A DNA stretch of 64,000 nt from Blastocystis hominis (taxonomy: Eukaryota; Sar; Bigyra; Opalinata; Blastocystidae): the NCBI RefSeq assembly GCF_000151665.1, contig NW_013171827.1, positions 319,526 through 383,525 on the forward strand, given 5' to 3'. A program made the position numbers and the translations under genes. Below the pieces are notes generated by a model, which made no database searches, was not told the DNA's origin, and saw only the letters and a list, made by a program, of their open reading frames with translations. Shown piece after piece: positions 1-11,099 of the stretch; positions within the stretch are counted from its first letter, which is position 1; every line of letters begins with the position of its first letter.

Positions 1-124
1 TAAACTACATATTCTTTCACATTACTAGTACATCTCCCTACTCTTCCATGCGCTGTAACAAGGATAGCTAAAATTGAATAGGCTCAACACGTTATGATTC
101 TTCATATTATTATTATTGTCATTT

Positions 125-716
125 ATGTCGGACGATATTGATGAGATTGAGGCTCTGTTAAAACCATCCAAAAAAAAGCAGCAAGTCTTGGTGTTAGCTC
201 TCGGCATCTCGTGTGTTCTTTGTATGCTATTGAGTTACTTTCTGTTTCAAAATATGGAGCATCTCTATGTAGCGATTTCAATACTATTACGCTTATCTAT
301 AGAATATTGGACAAAATCACATTGCTTGGACACTCGGTAGAAATCGTGATTGATACTGAGATGTAGGGTTGCTAAGAATTATAATTTTGTTGCGCTTTGC
401 TGTGTCGTTGCTATCCTTGACTGGAAAGCAGTCCCACAGTTTGTTTTTTTGGAATATCTACTCGTCTATTATTGTTATCTCATTCTTTTTGTCAGGAATG
501 TTAAATGTGTTCATCGTTTGTATAGCTGAAGATCTGTCCATTCGCGTGTTTTCTGTGTTGATGGCTACGGCCGAAGTCATCCTGAATATGATCTCTATTT
601 TGATTACAATGATTTTTGCCTATCAGACGATCCTTGCTTCAAAGAGAAATCAGTCGTTGAGCATTAACGACCCTCAGAAGGAGATTTTGGACTTTGTATT
701 CAGAGGGTATTGGTGA
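125..716 (+). CDS. Small four-helix membrane protein, unknown function
   Basis: I do not recognise the family. Three exons (125-268, 303-336, 367-716) join in frame once introns of 34 and 30 nt are removed. The protein is about 174 residues. It starts with an acidic segment (MSDDIDEIEALL) and a short Lys run, which suggests a cytosolic N-terminus. Four hydrophobic segments follow, at roughly residues 24-44, 60-78, 90-112 and 125-145, then a polar tail. I chose the ATG at 125 because it opens the acidic segment. The in-frame TGA ends at 716, but the 3' motif is not reached until 824, so one more small intron and a different C-terminus are possible. Confidence 0.6.
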
Positions 717-823
717 ACGGAAGGGAGTGATGAATAGAATGATAAATAGTATCCCACTTCTAGGTATGTGGAACAGGAAGTTCATTGCAGAGGATAAGAT
801 GGAATAATCTATAAAATAGTAAT

Positions 824-831
824 TGTTTGTT
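824..831 (+). terminator. TGTTTGTT 3'-end motif of the membrane-protein gene
   Basis: An exact TGTTTGTT on the coding strand, in the non-coding gap before the next ATG at 893. In Blastocystis this octamer sits a few bases after the poly(A) site. Confidence 0.6.
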
Positions 832-892
832 AATAGCCACTATTTGTGGAATTCTCAGTATTTTTTCTTTTTGGCTCTAAATCGATTCGCAC

Positions 893-1163
893 ATGAGTAC
901 TCCTGGAGGAAGCCCCATTTTGAGTAACGCGGATTTAGCTGTTTTACAGGCTAGTGTTACAAAGGATGTGTTTGAACGGTTTTGAGTTCTACATGAATAT
1001 TAGTACTAGGATTTTTGATACTTGCCAGAAGAAATGTATCGCGAACTACAAAACAAACTCTTTAGAAATTGGAGAACAAGTCTGTGTTGAACGGTGCACC
1101 AAGAAGTGGTTCGAAGTTTACAACTATATTGTCACGATAGCAGAGGAGGCTACCACAAAGTGA
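893..1163 (+). CDS. Small TIM chaperone (Tim8/9/10/13 family)
   Basis: These intermembrane-space chaperones carry hydrophobic precursors to the TIM22 or SAM complexes. Two exons (893-923, 955-1163) join after a 31-nt GT-AG intron; the spliced product is 79 residues. The twin CX3C signature is clear: CQKKC, then 15 residues, then CVERC, inside a helical, charged protein of the usual size. The ATG at 893 is the first after the upstream gene's 3' motif, and without splicing the frame would break. I cannot say which of the four small TIM types it is. It fits the organelle-import theme of the window, since TIM23 is also present. Confidence 0.85.
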
Positions 1164-1204
1164 TTCGTACATCCATTTAGTAAATATCTGCTTGTTATTT
1201 TCCT

Positions 1205-1212
1205 TGTTTGTT
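1205..1212 (+). terminator. TGTTTGTT 3'-end motif of the small TIM gene
   Basis: Exact octamer 42 nt after the TGA of the small TIM gene, on the same strand. Confidence 0.65.
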
Positions 1213-1342
1213 TTTTCTTAAAGTCTATTTTCTGCTACAGCAATTGTGATATTTCAAATCGCACTCTTTTCTATAAGGCCATTGGTAGTTTTTTGTAACA
1301 GACGTAGATGGTTCTGTCACAACTAGGGCTTCAGAAAGGAAT

Positions 1343-1907
1343 ATGTCGCATGTGGCAAAAGGGAGATTAACAAAAACTCGAGAGTCGAATTATCCGATAA
1401 GTCCAAGCTACAAGGCTTCGTCGAACCCGTCATCTTATCATAGGCGAGTAGCGTTTTCTGAAGAAGTTGGTAATGTCTTTTGATATCATGCAGATTCACA
1501 AGCAAAATCAAAATTCTAAGAGGTATACGAGTCGGTGGAATGCAGAAATTACACAACTCTCTGCGGGTGGTCCCTGGAGCGAAGAGGAGCTCAAACTGCC
1601 TCGTTACATGCGCTCTACTGCTAGTTCTCGTCAACGACTTAAAGAAAATATGTTGTCGAATGGAGCAAAGAACTCTTCGCACCGAGTTTCCCACCGAAGA
1701 ACTGTTCCTGTGCTTCATTCTGAACGAGAAGCGTTTCATAAGCATAAAAAGGATTCAGTGTATCCGTATCGTGAGTATAATCAAAGCTATTTTCCGGTGA
1801 TTAACGATAGCACTGATTATCAAGCCTCCAATGAAACGATTGTTGAAGAACAAATGGTACAATCTGAATCCCTCTGTGTTGCAATAAAAAGACGATTAAC
1901 TAGTTGA
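1343..1907 (+). CDS. Unknown basic protein, exon structure uncertain
   Basis: I do not recognise this protein. A long open frame from about 1467 to 1907 encodes a basic, polar, Ser/Arg/His-rich product with no transmembrane segment. A second open stretch from an ATG at 1343 runs into it in another frame, so a small intron between about 1450 and 1500 is likely; candidate donors are GTTGGTAATG and GTAATG. The ATG at 1473 inside the second exon is an alternative start. No TGTTTGTT follows directly. The nearest variant, TGTTTGTC, is at 2116, so further 3' exons may exist between 1908 and 2110. Exact ends are therefore provisional. Confidence 0.4.
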
Positions 1908-2697
1908 ATATAGGGTTTCAATACTCTTCTCCCTTTGTTTTCAAACACTTTCGTTGGTTTCTTGTCACTTACGAAGGAGAGTATGCTCTGTAGCAATGGC
2001 TATTGATTATGCAAAAGAGAAGCATCCTTTCCCTCGTAATTGATTATCGCGGTGGGGATAAATGAAAAACTCAATCCCAGAGAAGTATTGTGTTTTCATC
2101 TAGGGTGAACTGTATTGTTTGTCTAGAGTTTGAAGCATATGAAGTGATTTTCTAACGAATGGAATTGAGTGGAATTGGATGAAATTGGATGAAATTGAAT
2201 AGAATTGAATAGAAATGAATAGAATTGAATAGAAATGAACACCACTTTGACTGTTTTCTGTTTTTCTTGAACATAGTGCCATGTGAATGAATGAGAGAAC
2301 TGGGAAAACATTGTTTTCAACATGTTTCAAACTTCATAGACTATACATTTACATGATTGAAACAATCAAACATGACTTGCTTTTGGATCAACGAAATAGT
2401 AACAAAAAGACCACTTGATTCTACCAACCAGTCGTTTAATAGCAATATAGTATGAAATAAGATGTACACAAGTATTGGGAATAGTCTTAGTACAGACGGA
2501 TGACTTCGATGGATTAACTCATGTTTGGAACCCAATTCTCAAACTGCACTTTGCAACGAATTCACTCATTTTTCTTCGTAAAAACGTATTTAAATATAGA
2601 AAAAATGCGACTTTACACCTTCAATCACAAACGCAGCAAGAATCCTCTCGAATTCCAATTCCTTATTTTCTCAAACACAAAAAACGAATTAAGCCCC
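1908..2697. other. Gap between the unknown gene and eIF4E
   Basis: I see no convincing gene here. A short open stretch near 1996-2045 could be a terminal exon of the upstream gene, whose variant 3' motif TGTTTGTC is at 2116-2123. From 2160 to 2239 there is a GAATT/GAAAT simple repeat. The rest is AT-rich without a clear frame. Confidence 0.4.
2160..2239. repeat. GAATTGAATA / GAATTGGATG simple repeat
   Basis: Tandem degenerate 10-mers (GAATTGAATA, GAAATGAATA, GAATTGGATG) in non-coding sequence between convergent genes. Confidence 0.8.
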
Positions 2698-3396
2698 TCA
2701 AAGAATGTATTTCACGTCGCCTCCATGCTTGCGGAATTCCATTTTCTCCCTCTTTTCAACGGCATTTAGTGCACGAAGTCTGCGTCCCACAGTGGCGATT
2801 TCTCGCTCGTTTGCAGCATCCTTCATCCACACTTCTACACGGTATCCTTTTGACTTCTTCAAGAAGGAAACTCCACACACGGAAGAACCAGTCGGATCGA
2901 GAGTCTCTCCGATGACGGAGAGCAGCTAAATATCATTCACTGGATCTGGTCATTACAATTGACTGCCATCTCTCCTCAAGATAATGATCATTTATGTGAA
3001 GGCCAAGACGCTAGAGATGACACAAAATATGCCGCTCGCTACCCAGCTCCCACCGTCCTTATTAGCCTCATCTTCCCAGGAAGGCTTAATTCCGGTCTAT
3101 GCGGTAAATACCTTTCAAGCCATCTACCTTAAAATAGTGATAGTTTCCATTCTCAGGCAAGTCATTCACAGGTCGGAGACGGCCATAAATTCCCCAGAAC
3201 TCCTCGATTGTACTAAAAGTAGCCACCTGCTGCTGATTGCCACCCCATTCGGCTTCTGTGCTGTACGTCATGCAACGCCAACAAGAGCATACTTGCTACT
3301 ACTCGAACGGTCCTCATACCAAACATCCCAAGAACTATTCAGCTGATTCTATAGGCTGATGGCCCAAAAAGAGTACACTACATTCTGTGCTTCCAT
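2698..3396 (-). CDS. EIF4E: Translation initiation factor eIF4E (cap-binding protein)
   Basis: eIF4E binds the mRNA 5' cap and recruits eIF4G. The gene is hidden in raw frames because five introns (33, 32, 31, 32 and 31 nt) interrupt it. Spliced, it shows the family landmarks in order: SSWDVWYED near the start (cap-stacking Trp), EAEWGGN, TIEEFWGIY (the eIF4G-contact region), then GIKPSWEDEANKDGGSW (second cap Trp and Glu) and a C-terminal VCGVSF...RVEVWMKDAANE block. Length is about 180 residues, near the usual core size. The ATG at 3396 gives a short N-terminal tail, MEAQNNQLN. A variant 3' motif, TGTTTGAG, lies just downstream on the minus strand. Confidence 0.93.
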
Positions 3397-3456
3397 TCCT
3401 GAATTCTGACCACTTTCTGATTACCAATCGTCCACGACTCATCCCGCGGTTATTTC

Positions 3457-3464
3457 AACAAACA
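3457..3464 (-). terminator. TGTTTGTT 3'-end motif of SDHA
   Basis: AACAAACA on the plus strand, so TGTTTGTT on the SDHA coding strand, 26 nt after the SDHA TAA. It lies only about 60 bp from the eIF4E start codon. Confidence 0.75.
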
Positions 3465-3490
3465 CGCAAAATCAAAATTGCATTAAACGA

Positions 3491-5517
3491 TTAATACACA
3501 CGCGCCTTGGGCGGAATGGGCTTCACTTCGTTCTCGTCCAGCGTGTTCATATGCACGGGACGGTACATCAGCTTGGTGGTTCCCGTTCCAAACAGAGCGT
3601 CGTCGTGGTAGGCCACGGTGTGCTTCAACCAGTTCACGTCATCGCGCTCCTTGTAGTCCTCGCGCGCGTGGGCTCCACGCGACTCCTTGCGCGCCTCGGC
3701 AGCGATCATGGTGCAGTGTGCCTGCTCGAGGAGATTCTGGAGCTCGAGCGTCTCGATGAGATCGGTGTTCCAGATCATGGAGCGATCGGTGATGCCCACG
3801 TCGCGGATCTCCTTCACCACCTCGTTCATGCGCTTGCATCCCTCCTGCAGCGTCTCCTCCGTGCGGAACACCGCCGCGTAGTCCTGCATGGTGCGCTGCA
3901 TGCGCAGTCGCAGCTGCGCGGTGGGGATGGCGCCCTTCGCGTAGCGCAGGCGGTCCAGGTTCTCCAGACAGGCCTTGCCGGCGTCCGCGGGCAGCGGGGT
4001 CTTCGCCTCGCCGGGCTTGCTGATCTCGTTGATGTAGTTCGCGCAGGCGCGGCCGAACACCACGATGTCCAGCAGGGAGTTCGCGCCCAGGCGGTTGGCG
4101 CCGTGCACCGACGTGCAGGCCGCCTCGCCGGCGCACCAGAGTCCGGGCACCACCTTCTCCGTGTCCTGCTCCGTGGGCTTCAGCACCTGGCCGTGGTAGT
4201 TCGTGGGCAGTCCGCCCATGTTGTAGTGCACCGTGGGCAGCACCGGCACCGGCTCCTTCGTCACGTCCACGCCCGCGAAGATCATGGCCGTCTCGGAAAT
4301 GCCCGGCAGGCGCTCCGCCAGCAGGTCGGCGGGCAGGTGGTCCAGGTGCAGGTAGATGTGGTCCTTCAGCTTGCCCACGCCGCGGCCCTCGCGGATCTCC
4401 ATCGTCATCGCGCGCGACACCACGTCGCGGCACGCCAGGTCCTTCGCCGTCGGCGCGTACCGCTCCATGAAGCGCTCGCCCTCGCTGTTGCGCAGCACGC
4501 CGCCCTCGCCGCGGCAGCCCTCCGTCATCAGGCAGCCCACGCCGTAGATGCCCGTCGGGTGGAACTGCACGAACTCGGGGTCCTCCAGCGGAATGCCCGC
4601 GCGCAGCGCCATCGCCGTGCCGTCTCCCGTGCACGTGTGCGCAGACGTCGCAGAGAAGTAGCAGCGACCGTAGCCGCCGGTGGTGATGATGGTCTGCTTG
4701 CAGTGGAAGCGATGGATCGACCCGTCCTCCAGGCACAGCGCCATCACGCCCACGCACTCGTCGCCGTTCATGATCAGATCCAGCGCGTGGTACTCGATGA
4801 AGTACGACGTGTTGTACGCCAGCGACCGCCCGTACAGCGTGTGCAGCATCGCGTGGCCCGTTCGGTCCGCAGCCGCAGCCGTGCGGTACGCCTGGCCGCC
4901 CTCGCCGTAGTTCTTCGTCTGACCACCGAACGCACGCTGGTAGATCTTGCCGTTCTCGCAACGGCTGAACGGAAGACCGTACGCCTCCAGCTCGCGCACA
5001 GCGCGCGGAGCCTCGCGGCACATGTAGTGAATCGCGTCCTGGTCACCCAGCCAGTCCGAACCCTTCACCGTGTCGTAGAAGTGCCAACGCCAGTCGTCCT
5101 CGTGCTGCACCTTCAGAATCAACGCACGAACCTCCTACCATGTTGCCGAGAGCAGCGTTCACGCCTCCCTGGGCAGCGACGGTGTGAGAACGCGTGGGGA
5201 ACAGTTTGGTAATCACGGCGGTCTTGAATCCCTGTGCGTCAGCAAAATCACAGAAAAGCCAATACGTATTCAGAAAGACCCATAGCGGCACGCAGACCCG
5301 CACCTCCAGCACCGACAACCACGCAGTCGTACTCGTGGTCCACTACAAGCTAACTTGGCTACCCACAGTGCAAACCAATAGGATAAGCAGTGCCCAGATC
5401 CTTCGTGACCTTAGCATCTGCAGTATTACCAACTACAGCGGAACGGCAGGCAGTAGCTCGGAATGCTCTTGTCAGAGCCGGAGCAGTCTTTCCCATAATT
5501 CTGAAACTGGGCAGCAT
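3491..5517 (-). CDS. SDHA: Succinate dehydrogenase flavoprotein subunit (complex II)
   Basis: Oxidises succinate to fumarate with FAD, or the reverse, at the inner membrane of the mitochondrion-related organelle. Four exons join after introns of 33, 34 and 28 nt (5343-5375, 5232-5265, 5111-5138). After an N-terminal presequence-like segment starting [10 protein letters not shown] come the FAD dinucleotide fold ([13 protein letters not shown]), the [15 protein letters not shown] block, [15 protein letters not shown] (flavin-His region), QFHPTGIYG, the substrate-site MERYAP and the catalytic RDVVSRAM, then [13 protein letters not shown]. About 640 residues, full length. Base composition is notably GC-rich compared with neighbours, suggesting high expression, and this creates long false open frames on the opposite strand. 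Confidence 0.97.
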
Positions 5518-5827
5518 TTCTACAAGACTAAGCTATTCCACACAGGGATACTACTCTATATATCGAGTTTCTAAATAGAGAATAGACGAGCACACCGGAA
5601 TCTGAATCAATACGGAATCAAGCCATTGGTAGGATTCCAGGTTCCGCCGTGAGCAGAAACCAATTCGTCCCGATTTTTGGATTCTCTGATTGAATGGAAA
5701 TCTCCAGTGCCAAGTATTGTGTGACATTGAATAGGTAAGAATTGATGCCTGTGCGTTTTTGCAGGAGAATGAGGAGGAGAGCTTTGTATTTTTCGAATGT
5801 GGGACAAATCTAACTGCGCGTGTAGAA

Positions 5828-6432
5828 ATGTTCGAAAAGGAAGTGGTTATTGATTGCAAGGGACACATCATGGGCCGTCTTGCTTCTGTCGTGGCCAAGG
5901 AGCTTCTCTCTGGTCAGAAGGTTGTGTGCGTCCGCTGCGAGGACATTAACATCACCGGAGGAAGTAGGGCGTGCTGGAGAGTGCTTACTGAATAGTGATG
6001 CGTAACCGTGTGCGCCGTGAGGCCTATCTTCGTAAGAAGATGAACACCAACCCTGCTCGTGGTGGCTATCATCAGAGCGCTCCTTCTGAGATCTTCAAGC
6101 GTGCTGTGCGCGGAATGATTCCCCACAAGACCCCTCGTGGAGGCAACGCGATGAGCAATCTGAAGTGCTTCGACGGAGTGCCTGCTCCCTACGACAAGAA
6201 GAAGCGCGTGGTTGTGCCCGCTGCTTACCGTGTGTCTCACCTGAGGTAGGTGGCGAGGACATTGGAGTGAGGAAATAGACCCGATCGTGCCTACATCACT
6301 GCTGGACACCTCGCCAGCCAGTTCGGATGGAGATACGGACATCTCATTCAGCGTCTGGAGGCCAAGAGACTCGCGAAGTCGAAGGAGTATTTCGAGAAGA
6401 AGAACTCTGAGAAGAAGGAGGCTTCCGCGTAA
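5828..6432 (+). CDS. RPL13A: Ribosomal protein uL13 (L13a)
   Basis: Large-subunit ribosomal protein, cytosolic. Three exons (5828-5963, 5996-6245, 6279-6432) join after introns of 32 and 33 nt. The product of about 180 residues shows the family blocks [60 protein letters not shown] and [19 protein letters not shown], ending in a Lys/Glu-rich tail. The joins are supported because [11 protein letters not shown] and SHLR-PDRAY restore the family alignment. It is divergent from SDHA with about 310 bp between the two starts. That gap holds no gene I can support and presumably both promoters. Confidence 0.96.
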
Positions 6433-6466
6433 GCTTGGTTCAAACATGTCACACTTTGCGATGGGT

Positions 6467-6474
6467 TGTTTGTT
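6467..6474 (+). terminator. TGTTTGTT 3'-end motif of uL13
   Basis: Exact octamer 35 nt after the uL13 TAA, followed by a GGGAA-rich simple repeat. Confidence 0.75.
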
Positions 6475-6750
6475 GGATTGAAATAAAGTGGGGTGGAAAG
6501 GAGTGAAGGGAAGGGAAGGGAAGGGAAGTGAGAGCGATAGTGGTGTTGATCATCATAGTAATATATAGAAAGATTGATGATGATGTGTATGTGGTAGAAT
6601 AGGCAGGAAATCATCGGCAAAATGTAAAAATCACACAACTACTCATTGATTCCATACTATTCCTGTGTGAATTACGAGGAAATGAAGTGATTTCACCTCC
6701 TAATCACCCATTCCATTCAAAAACGGTGATTCCACCCACTCATTTGTTCC
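6475..6750. other. Intergenic gap with (GGGAA)n tract
   Basis: No gene seen. A GAAGGGAAGG purine repeat lies at about 6500-6525, and the rest is AT-rich. The gap separates the convergent ends of uL13 and the bZIP-like gene. Confidence 0.5.
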
Positions 6751-8395
6751 TCAAACACACAAAGGTGGAAAGTGAAAGTGAATATCCGGCGGCAGATCGC
6801 AGTTCGCCCCCTGCGACGCGGGTGTAATCGGCAGAAGACTAATCACGCTTTCGTTCTGCTTGAAGAAAGCATGCAGCTTCTGCAGCTGCACACTTGTAAG
6901 CGTATTGGTGAAGAAATCGTTGATACTCGCCACATTCGGATTCATCAGAATATCCGGCTATCCTTCACCTCTCCTTCTTCTTCTCTACATTGCTAGAAAG
7001 CATCGCGATGCACCATCTCGTGATTTGAAGCCTCCGTCGCAGCCGCTCCAGCGCACCGATCAGCGACGCCGCTTTGGCCTTCTGTTCCTCCGTCAGATTG
7101 AGTTTCTCCCGCAGCTTGACGCGCTGCAATTCGTTCGAAGGGCTCGAATCGTCCGCAAGCATCTACCAATCAGCAGACCTCGAAGCTCCGACCGTCCAGA
7201 GCACGAGAGAGAGCATCAAATAGCAATCGCGCTGCCGCTGATAGAGCCGCTCCCAGACCTCCAGCAAAAACTTGAAGTCCTTCTTGCGCTCATCGAACGA
7301 GAAAATGAGGCCTCCGTTGCAGTCGAACGACTCGAACAGGCCTTCCCGGTTCTCGCTGATGCCCGCGTTCTACGTTTCCACTCCTCCCCAAGCCCAACGC
7401 GCAGCCCGTTGATCCGAGTCTTGATGAAATCGATCTTCATCTCGGTGATTTCGATCGACGCCTTCTTCCGCATGCGGCGAAGCCGCGCCGCCGCGCGATC
7501 TCGCGTGAGTCTGCACGTTTACCTCGCTCCGCCACTCCGCACTTGAGTTCCTTGGTCTCTTCCGGGAGAAACGGAGCGAGAATCGCCGATTTGGCGTCGC
7601 CTTCGGCCTCGGTCTCCTCGGGTTTGCGCTGGAAATCCACGATGGAGTCCTTCCCGGGCGCTAAAGGGAACTGGGCGGGGAGCGAGTAGCTCGGCTGGGA
7701 GCTGAGAGGCAGGAGGAAGGAGGGCTGCGTGGAGTCGGAGGGCTTGCCGTCCTTCGGCTTGAGCTGGGAGCGTTGGAAAGGGAACTTGACGGGCTGCATC
7801 ACGCCCGGCTGCTTGACGTTGAAGGAAGGGTTGAATTGGGAGAAGGCGTTTTGGGGGAAGTAGGGAGAGAGAATGGGCTGGTGGTTGAAGGAGTTGTCGT
7901 AGAGAGGGGTGGAGTAGAGGGGATGGAGGGATTGGGAAGAGGAGAGGGATCTAAAGAGATGAATAGTGGTATGAAAGGAAAGGACAGGCGCTGGGAGGTG
8001 TTGAGGGAATCGGATTGGGGGAGAACTGGAATGAGGGGAGTAGAGTAGGGAATGTTTTGACGGTCTATGGATCGAAAGGGAGGAGAAAACGAACAATAGA
8101 AGTTGTTGGGATCTTGTGTAGGTAAGAGCGATTGCTAGAACTCAGAAATCAAGGGGAAGGATACAGAAGATCTGGAGTTATTTGGTTTTATTGTATCGAA
8201 TGACACATACGGGTTTAAAAGATCAGCGGAATCGGGAGGCCTCGAATTTTGATTGTTTTCTTCCAATAATCGAAATAACTCGGATCTACCTGATGAATCA
8301 CTGTTTTGAAATGACCGAGAGTTTGGGGTCCTACACTCTCTACTCCTAAGATAGAGACTACGTTTTTTTGCTTGCAACAGAACTATTTGGTACAA
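6751..8395 (-). CDS. bZIP-like nuclear protein, start uncertain
   Basis: Probably a DNA-binding regulator; this is inference from one region. Exons read from high to low coordinates. The N-terminal half is rich in Ser, Pro and Phe/Asn with no fold visible. Next comes an acidic segment (EETEAEGDAKS), then a basic stretch ERDRAAARLRRMRKK followed by a helical region, which resembles a bZIP basic region and coiled coil though heptad leucines are weak. A second helical part contains LTEEQKAKAASL. The introns I can place are 23, 22, 30 and 31 nt, so two are unusually short. The 5' end is a guess, and 8135-8395 may be an upstream exon. The last codons GTT TGA lie inside a variant 3' motif at 6750-6757. 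Confidence 0.45.
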
Positions 8396-8714
8396 CTTGA
8401 GATCGTTTTAGATCACTTTGTTGATGTTCTTTACTAGATTGATTTCTAAAAGGTATACTTCAATCTCTCATAAGTCCTACGATGCATCCTGCTGATTCCC
8501 GCCTTCCAAAAAATACTCCAAGATGTTTTGACTGTTGTTCTCCATTCTGCAATAAAACTGAACATATCCTACCTACCAGATAGAAGTAGTGTATCTGAAC
8601 GGTTCTTCTCAAATACTTTCAAGACACAAAAAGACTTTGACTAAAATGCCACCATGTTCATTCTTCCTCCCAGATTCCACTTGCACATCAGCCAAGCTCT
8701 GATCTCGTTTCTGC

Positions 8715-8722
8715 AACAAACA
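8715..8722 (-). terminator. TGTTTGTT 3'-end motif of SF3A1
   Basis: AACAAACA on the plus strand, 17 nt past the SF3A1 stop on its coding strand. Confidence 0.75.
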
Positions 8723-8739
8723 CCCCAAATCTCTGTCGC

Positions 8740-10981
8740 TCACTTCTTTCCTCCTCTCGATCGCACCGTTAACTGCAGCTCGCTTCCCGAAATCAAATTA
8801 TAATATCCCAGCGTGAAATTATCCTTCAAAAACCCGTGCATCGCATGCTTCAGCTGCTGCTTCGACGGCGGCATTCCTCCCTGCATGTCTCCGATCTGCT
8901 GCTTCAGCGTCTTCACCGTCGCCTGCACGTCGATTGTCACCGCCACGCTCTGCCCGTTCAGCCGCCACGCAGGATTCGACGCGTCCACCGGCAGCTTCAC
9001 CGTCAGCGTTAATGGACCTGGATGCGCCGCGATGAACTGTCCCTCGGGAATCAGCCCTACCAATCAACCATTCCCCGCGGGACTACCTCCCATCGCCGGC
9101 ATGGCGCCCGGCATCGGCATCATGCCCGGCATCATTCCAGGCATCATGCCCGGCAGGCTCGGCATTGCCGAGGGCAGACCCGGCATTGCCGAGGGCATCG
9201 GCGGTCGTGGCATCATCGCCGGCATGGCTCCAGGCATGGCTCCAGGCATGGCTCCAGGCATGGGCGGTCTGGGCATTGCCGAAGGCACACTGGGCATTGC
9301 CGAGTTCAGCGGAGGTCGCGGCATCGCCGGCATCGCCGGCATCGTCGGCATCGGATTCGTGGAAACCGTGGAAACCGTGGAAACCGCGGGACTGGGTGGC
9401 TGCGGACTGGGCTTTGCCGGGTCGGCGCTGGGCGCGTCCATGCCCGGGAAGAGCGGTCGCGGCGCGGGGGCGGCGGGTCCAGCGGCCAGCGCGGGCTGCG
9501 CGGCGGCGGCGGCGTCGGCGGTGGTCTGGGACGCGCCGGGCTGGGCGTCGAGCGCCTTGAGGTGCTGGCGCTTGAGCTGCTGGTCGATGGCGGCGTCGTC
9601 GAGCGCGCGGACGGCGGCGGGGACGGCGGCGGGCCCCGGACGCTTGAGCGCGAAGTCGGCCTCGCGCTGCGCGCGCATGCGGTGGATGGCCTCGCTCATC
9701 TGCTGGCCGTCGACGAGGTTGGTGGAGGCCTCGCGCGCGCGCCGCACGTCCTGCTGCTTCTTCCAGGCGGGGTCCATCTGCTCGATGCGCACGTGCTCGT
9801 TGACCTGCTCCGTGGGAACGTACCGCTGCGTACGCGCGTCGAACATCACCTTCGGGCCCGAGCTCGACGCGCCCTTCAGCTGCGGCTCGAAGTGCTCCAC
9901 CACCTTCAGACCCGACGACGAAACGTCCGCGGGAGCCGCGGGAGCCGCGGGAGCCGCAGGAACCGCGGGGGGCTGCGGAGGGTTCGGGGCGGGCGTTTCG
10001 TCGTCGGCTGGCTCCATGTCGACTTCCATCTGTTCGGGCTAGGGTAAAAAGTGGAAACTGGAGGTACGGCGGTGGAGAGCGGGGCGGCGTGTGGCTTGGC
10101 GGGAGAATCGTCGTCGAGGGTGATGGTCTGGACCACCACAAAATCGCCCCAGTCGATCTCCTGGGCGGCCAGCGTCTCCTCGGTGGCCTGCTTCTGCTTG
10201 CGTTCTTCCTCTTCTTGCTGGCGACGGAACTCCATGCGGTGGACGGATGTGCGCAGCGCTGCTTCGCGATGCTTGTAGATGTTGAGGAGAGGGTCCTTGA
10301 TGGACGCGTCGAAGTGGATGATTTTTGTGTATTGGTCGATGTAGGCAAGGAAAATACCGTGCAGAATGTGCGTCGGCTTGAGGAAGCCGAATTGCGGATT
10401 CAAGCTTTGATAGTTTTGGATTCCGTCTAAAAACTGGAAGATTAGAGAATAAGAAAAGAGACCCACTTTACGGCCATTTATAGCAGTGTATTGCGCTGTT
10501 AGACGGAGAATGTCCATCTCGAGCGAATACAACTCCGGAACATTTTGAGTAAATTCATAAGCGGGAGGCTCTTCATTCGGAATATCTTGGTACACTGCGG
10601 CGAGAGGATTGGAACGAGCTCTGTGCTGGATCGAAGATACGGCAGTGACTTCCTTCTGCTCCTCGGAAGGTTCCTCTTCCTTTTCTTTCTCCTCTTCAAC
10701 ACGGGTTTTGGGAATCTCGGGTGCTGCAGAGTTAGGGCGCAAAATAACGTTCACTTACTTTTACCCTCTTTATATGCTTTAACGGCCATCTCATAATATG
10801 GATGGAAGGGGTGCTCGGAGCCGATGAAAGCAAACTTGACGCGACTTTTATCTTCCGAGTAGATTCGCTTCTCCATCTCCTTTCCCTGCTTTGCAATGAA
10901 TTCGGCGGTCTTGTCGATGATTGCCCGCATATCGGGAGGAGGAATGATCATTCCATCAACACCACTTATACTTTTCTGCAT
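8740..10981 (-). CDS. SF3A1: Splicing factor 3A subunit 1 (Prp21)
   Basis: Part of the U2 snRNP complex SF3a that helps choose the branch point. Spliced over introns of 35, 33, 29 and 30 nt. Domains in order: SURP1 (MIIPPPDMRAIIDKTAEFI...FIGSEHPFHPYYEMAVKAYKEG), an acidic/charged linker, SURP2 (LTAQYTAINGRKFLDG...FGFLKPTHILHGIF), a charged helix with EEEERKQKQATEE, a low-complexity Pro/Ala/Met region (repeated PGMM and AMPGAMP units), and a C-terminal ubiquitin-like domain (LIPEGQFIAAHPGP...LGYYNLISGSELQLTVRSRGGKK) matching the SF3A1 tail. The ATG at 10981 directly precedes SURP1; the usual Pro-rich leader is absent. It diverges from the MBOAT gene with 118 bp between starts. Confidence 0.93.
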
Positions 10982-11099
10982 TGGATGGATGAGTCTCTCA
11001 CAAACGCTATTCTTTCTATCTATTTCCCCTGGTGTGCCTCAAATCCGCTGCTTCTTTCCTTGCCTTATTTAAATCCAAAAAATTGCAAAATAAACTCAA

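Noticed and set aside
3551-5212. Long plus-strand open frame (about 550 codons) opposite SDHA
   Set aside because: It is His/Arg/Val-rich antisense of a GC-rich, highly conserved SDHA gene and shows no domain.
8813-10047. Long plus-strand frames opposite SF3A1 rich in Gly/Ala/Arg/His
   Set aside because: Mirror of the low-complexity SF3A1 region; the minus strand carries SURP and ubiquitin-like domains.
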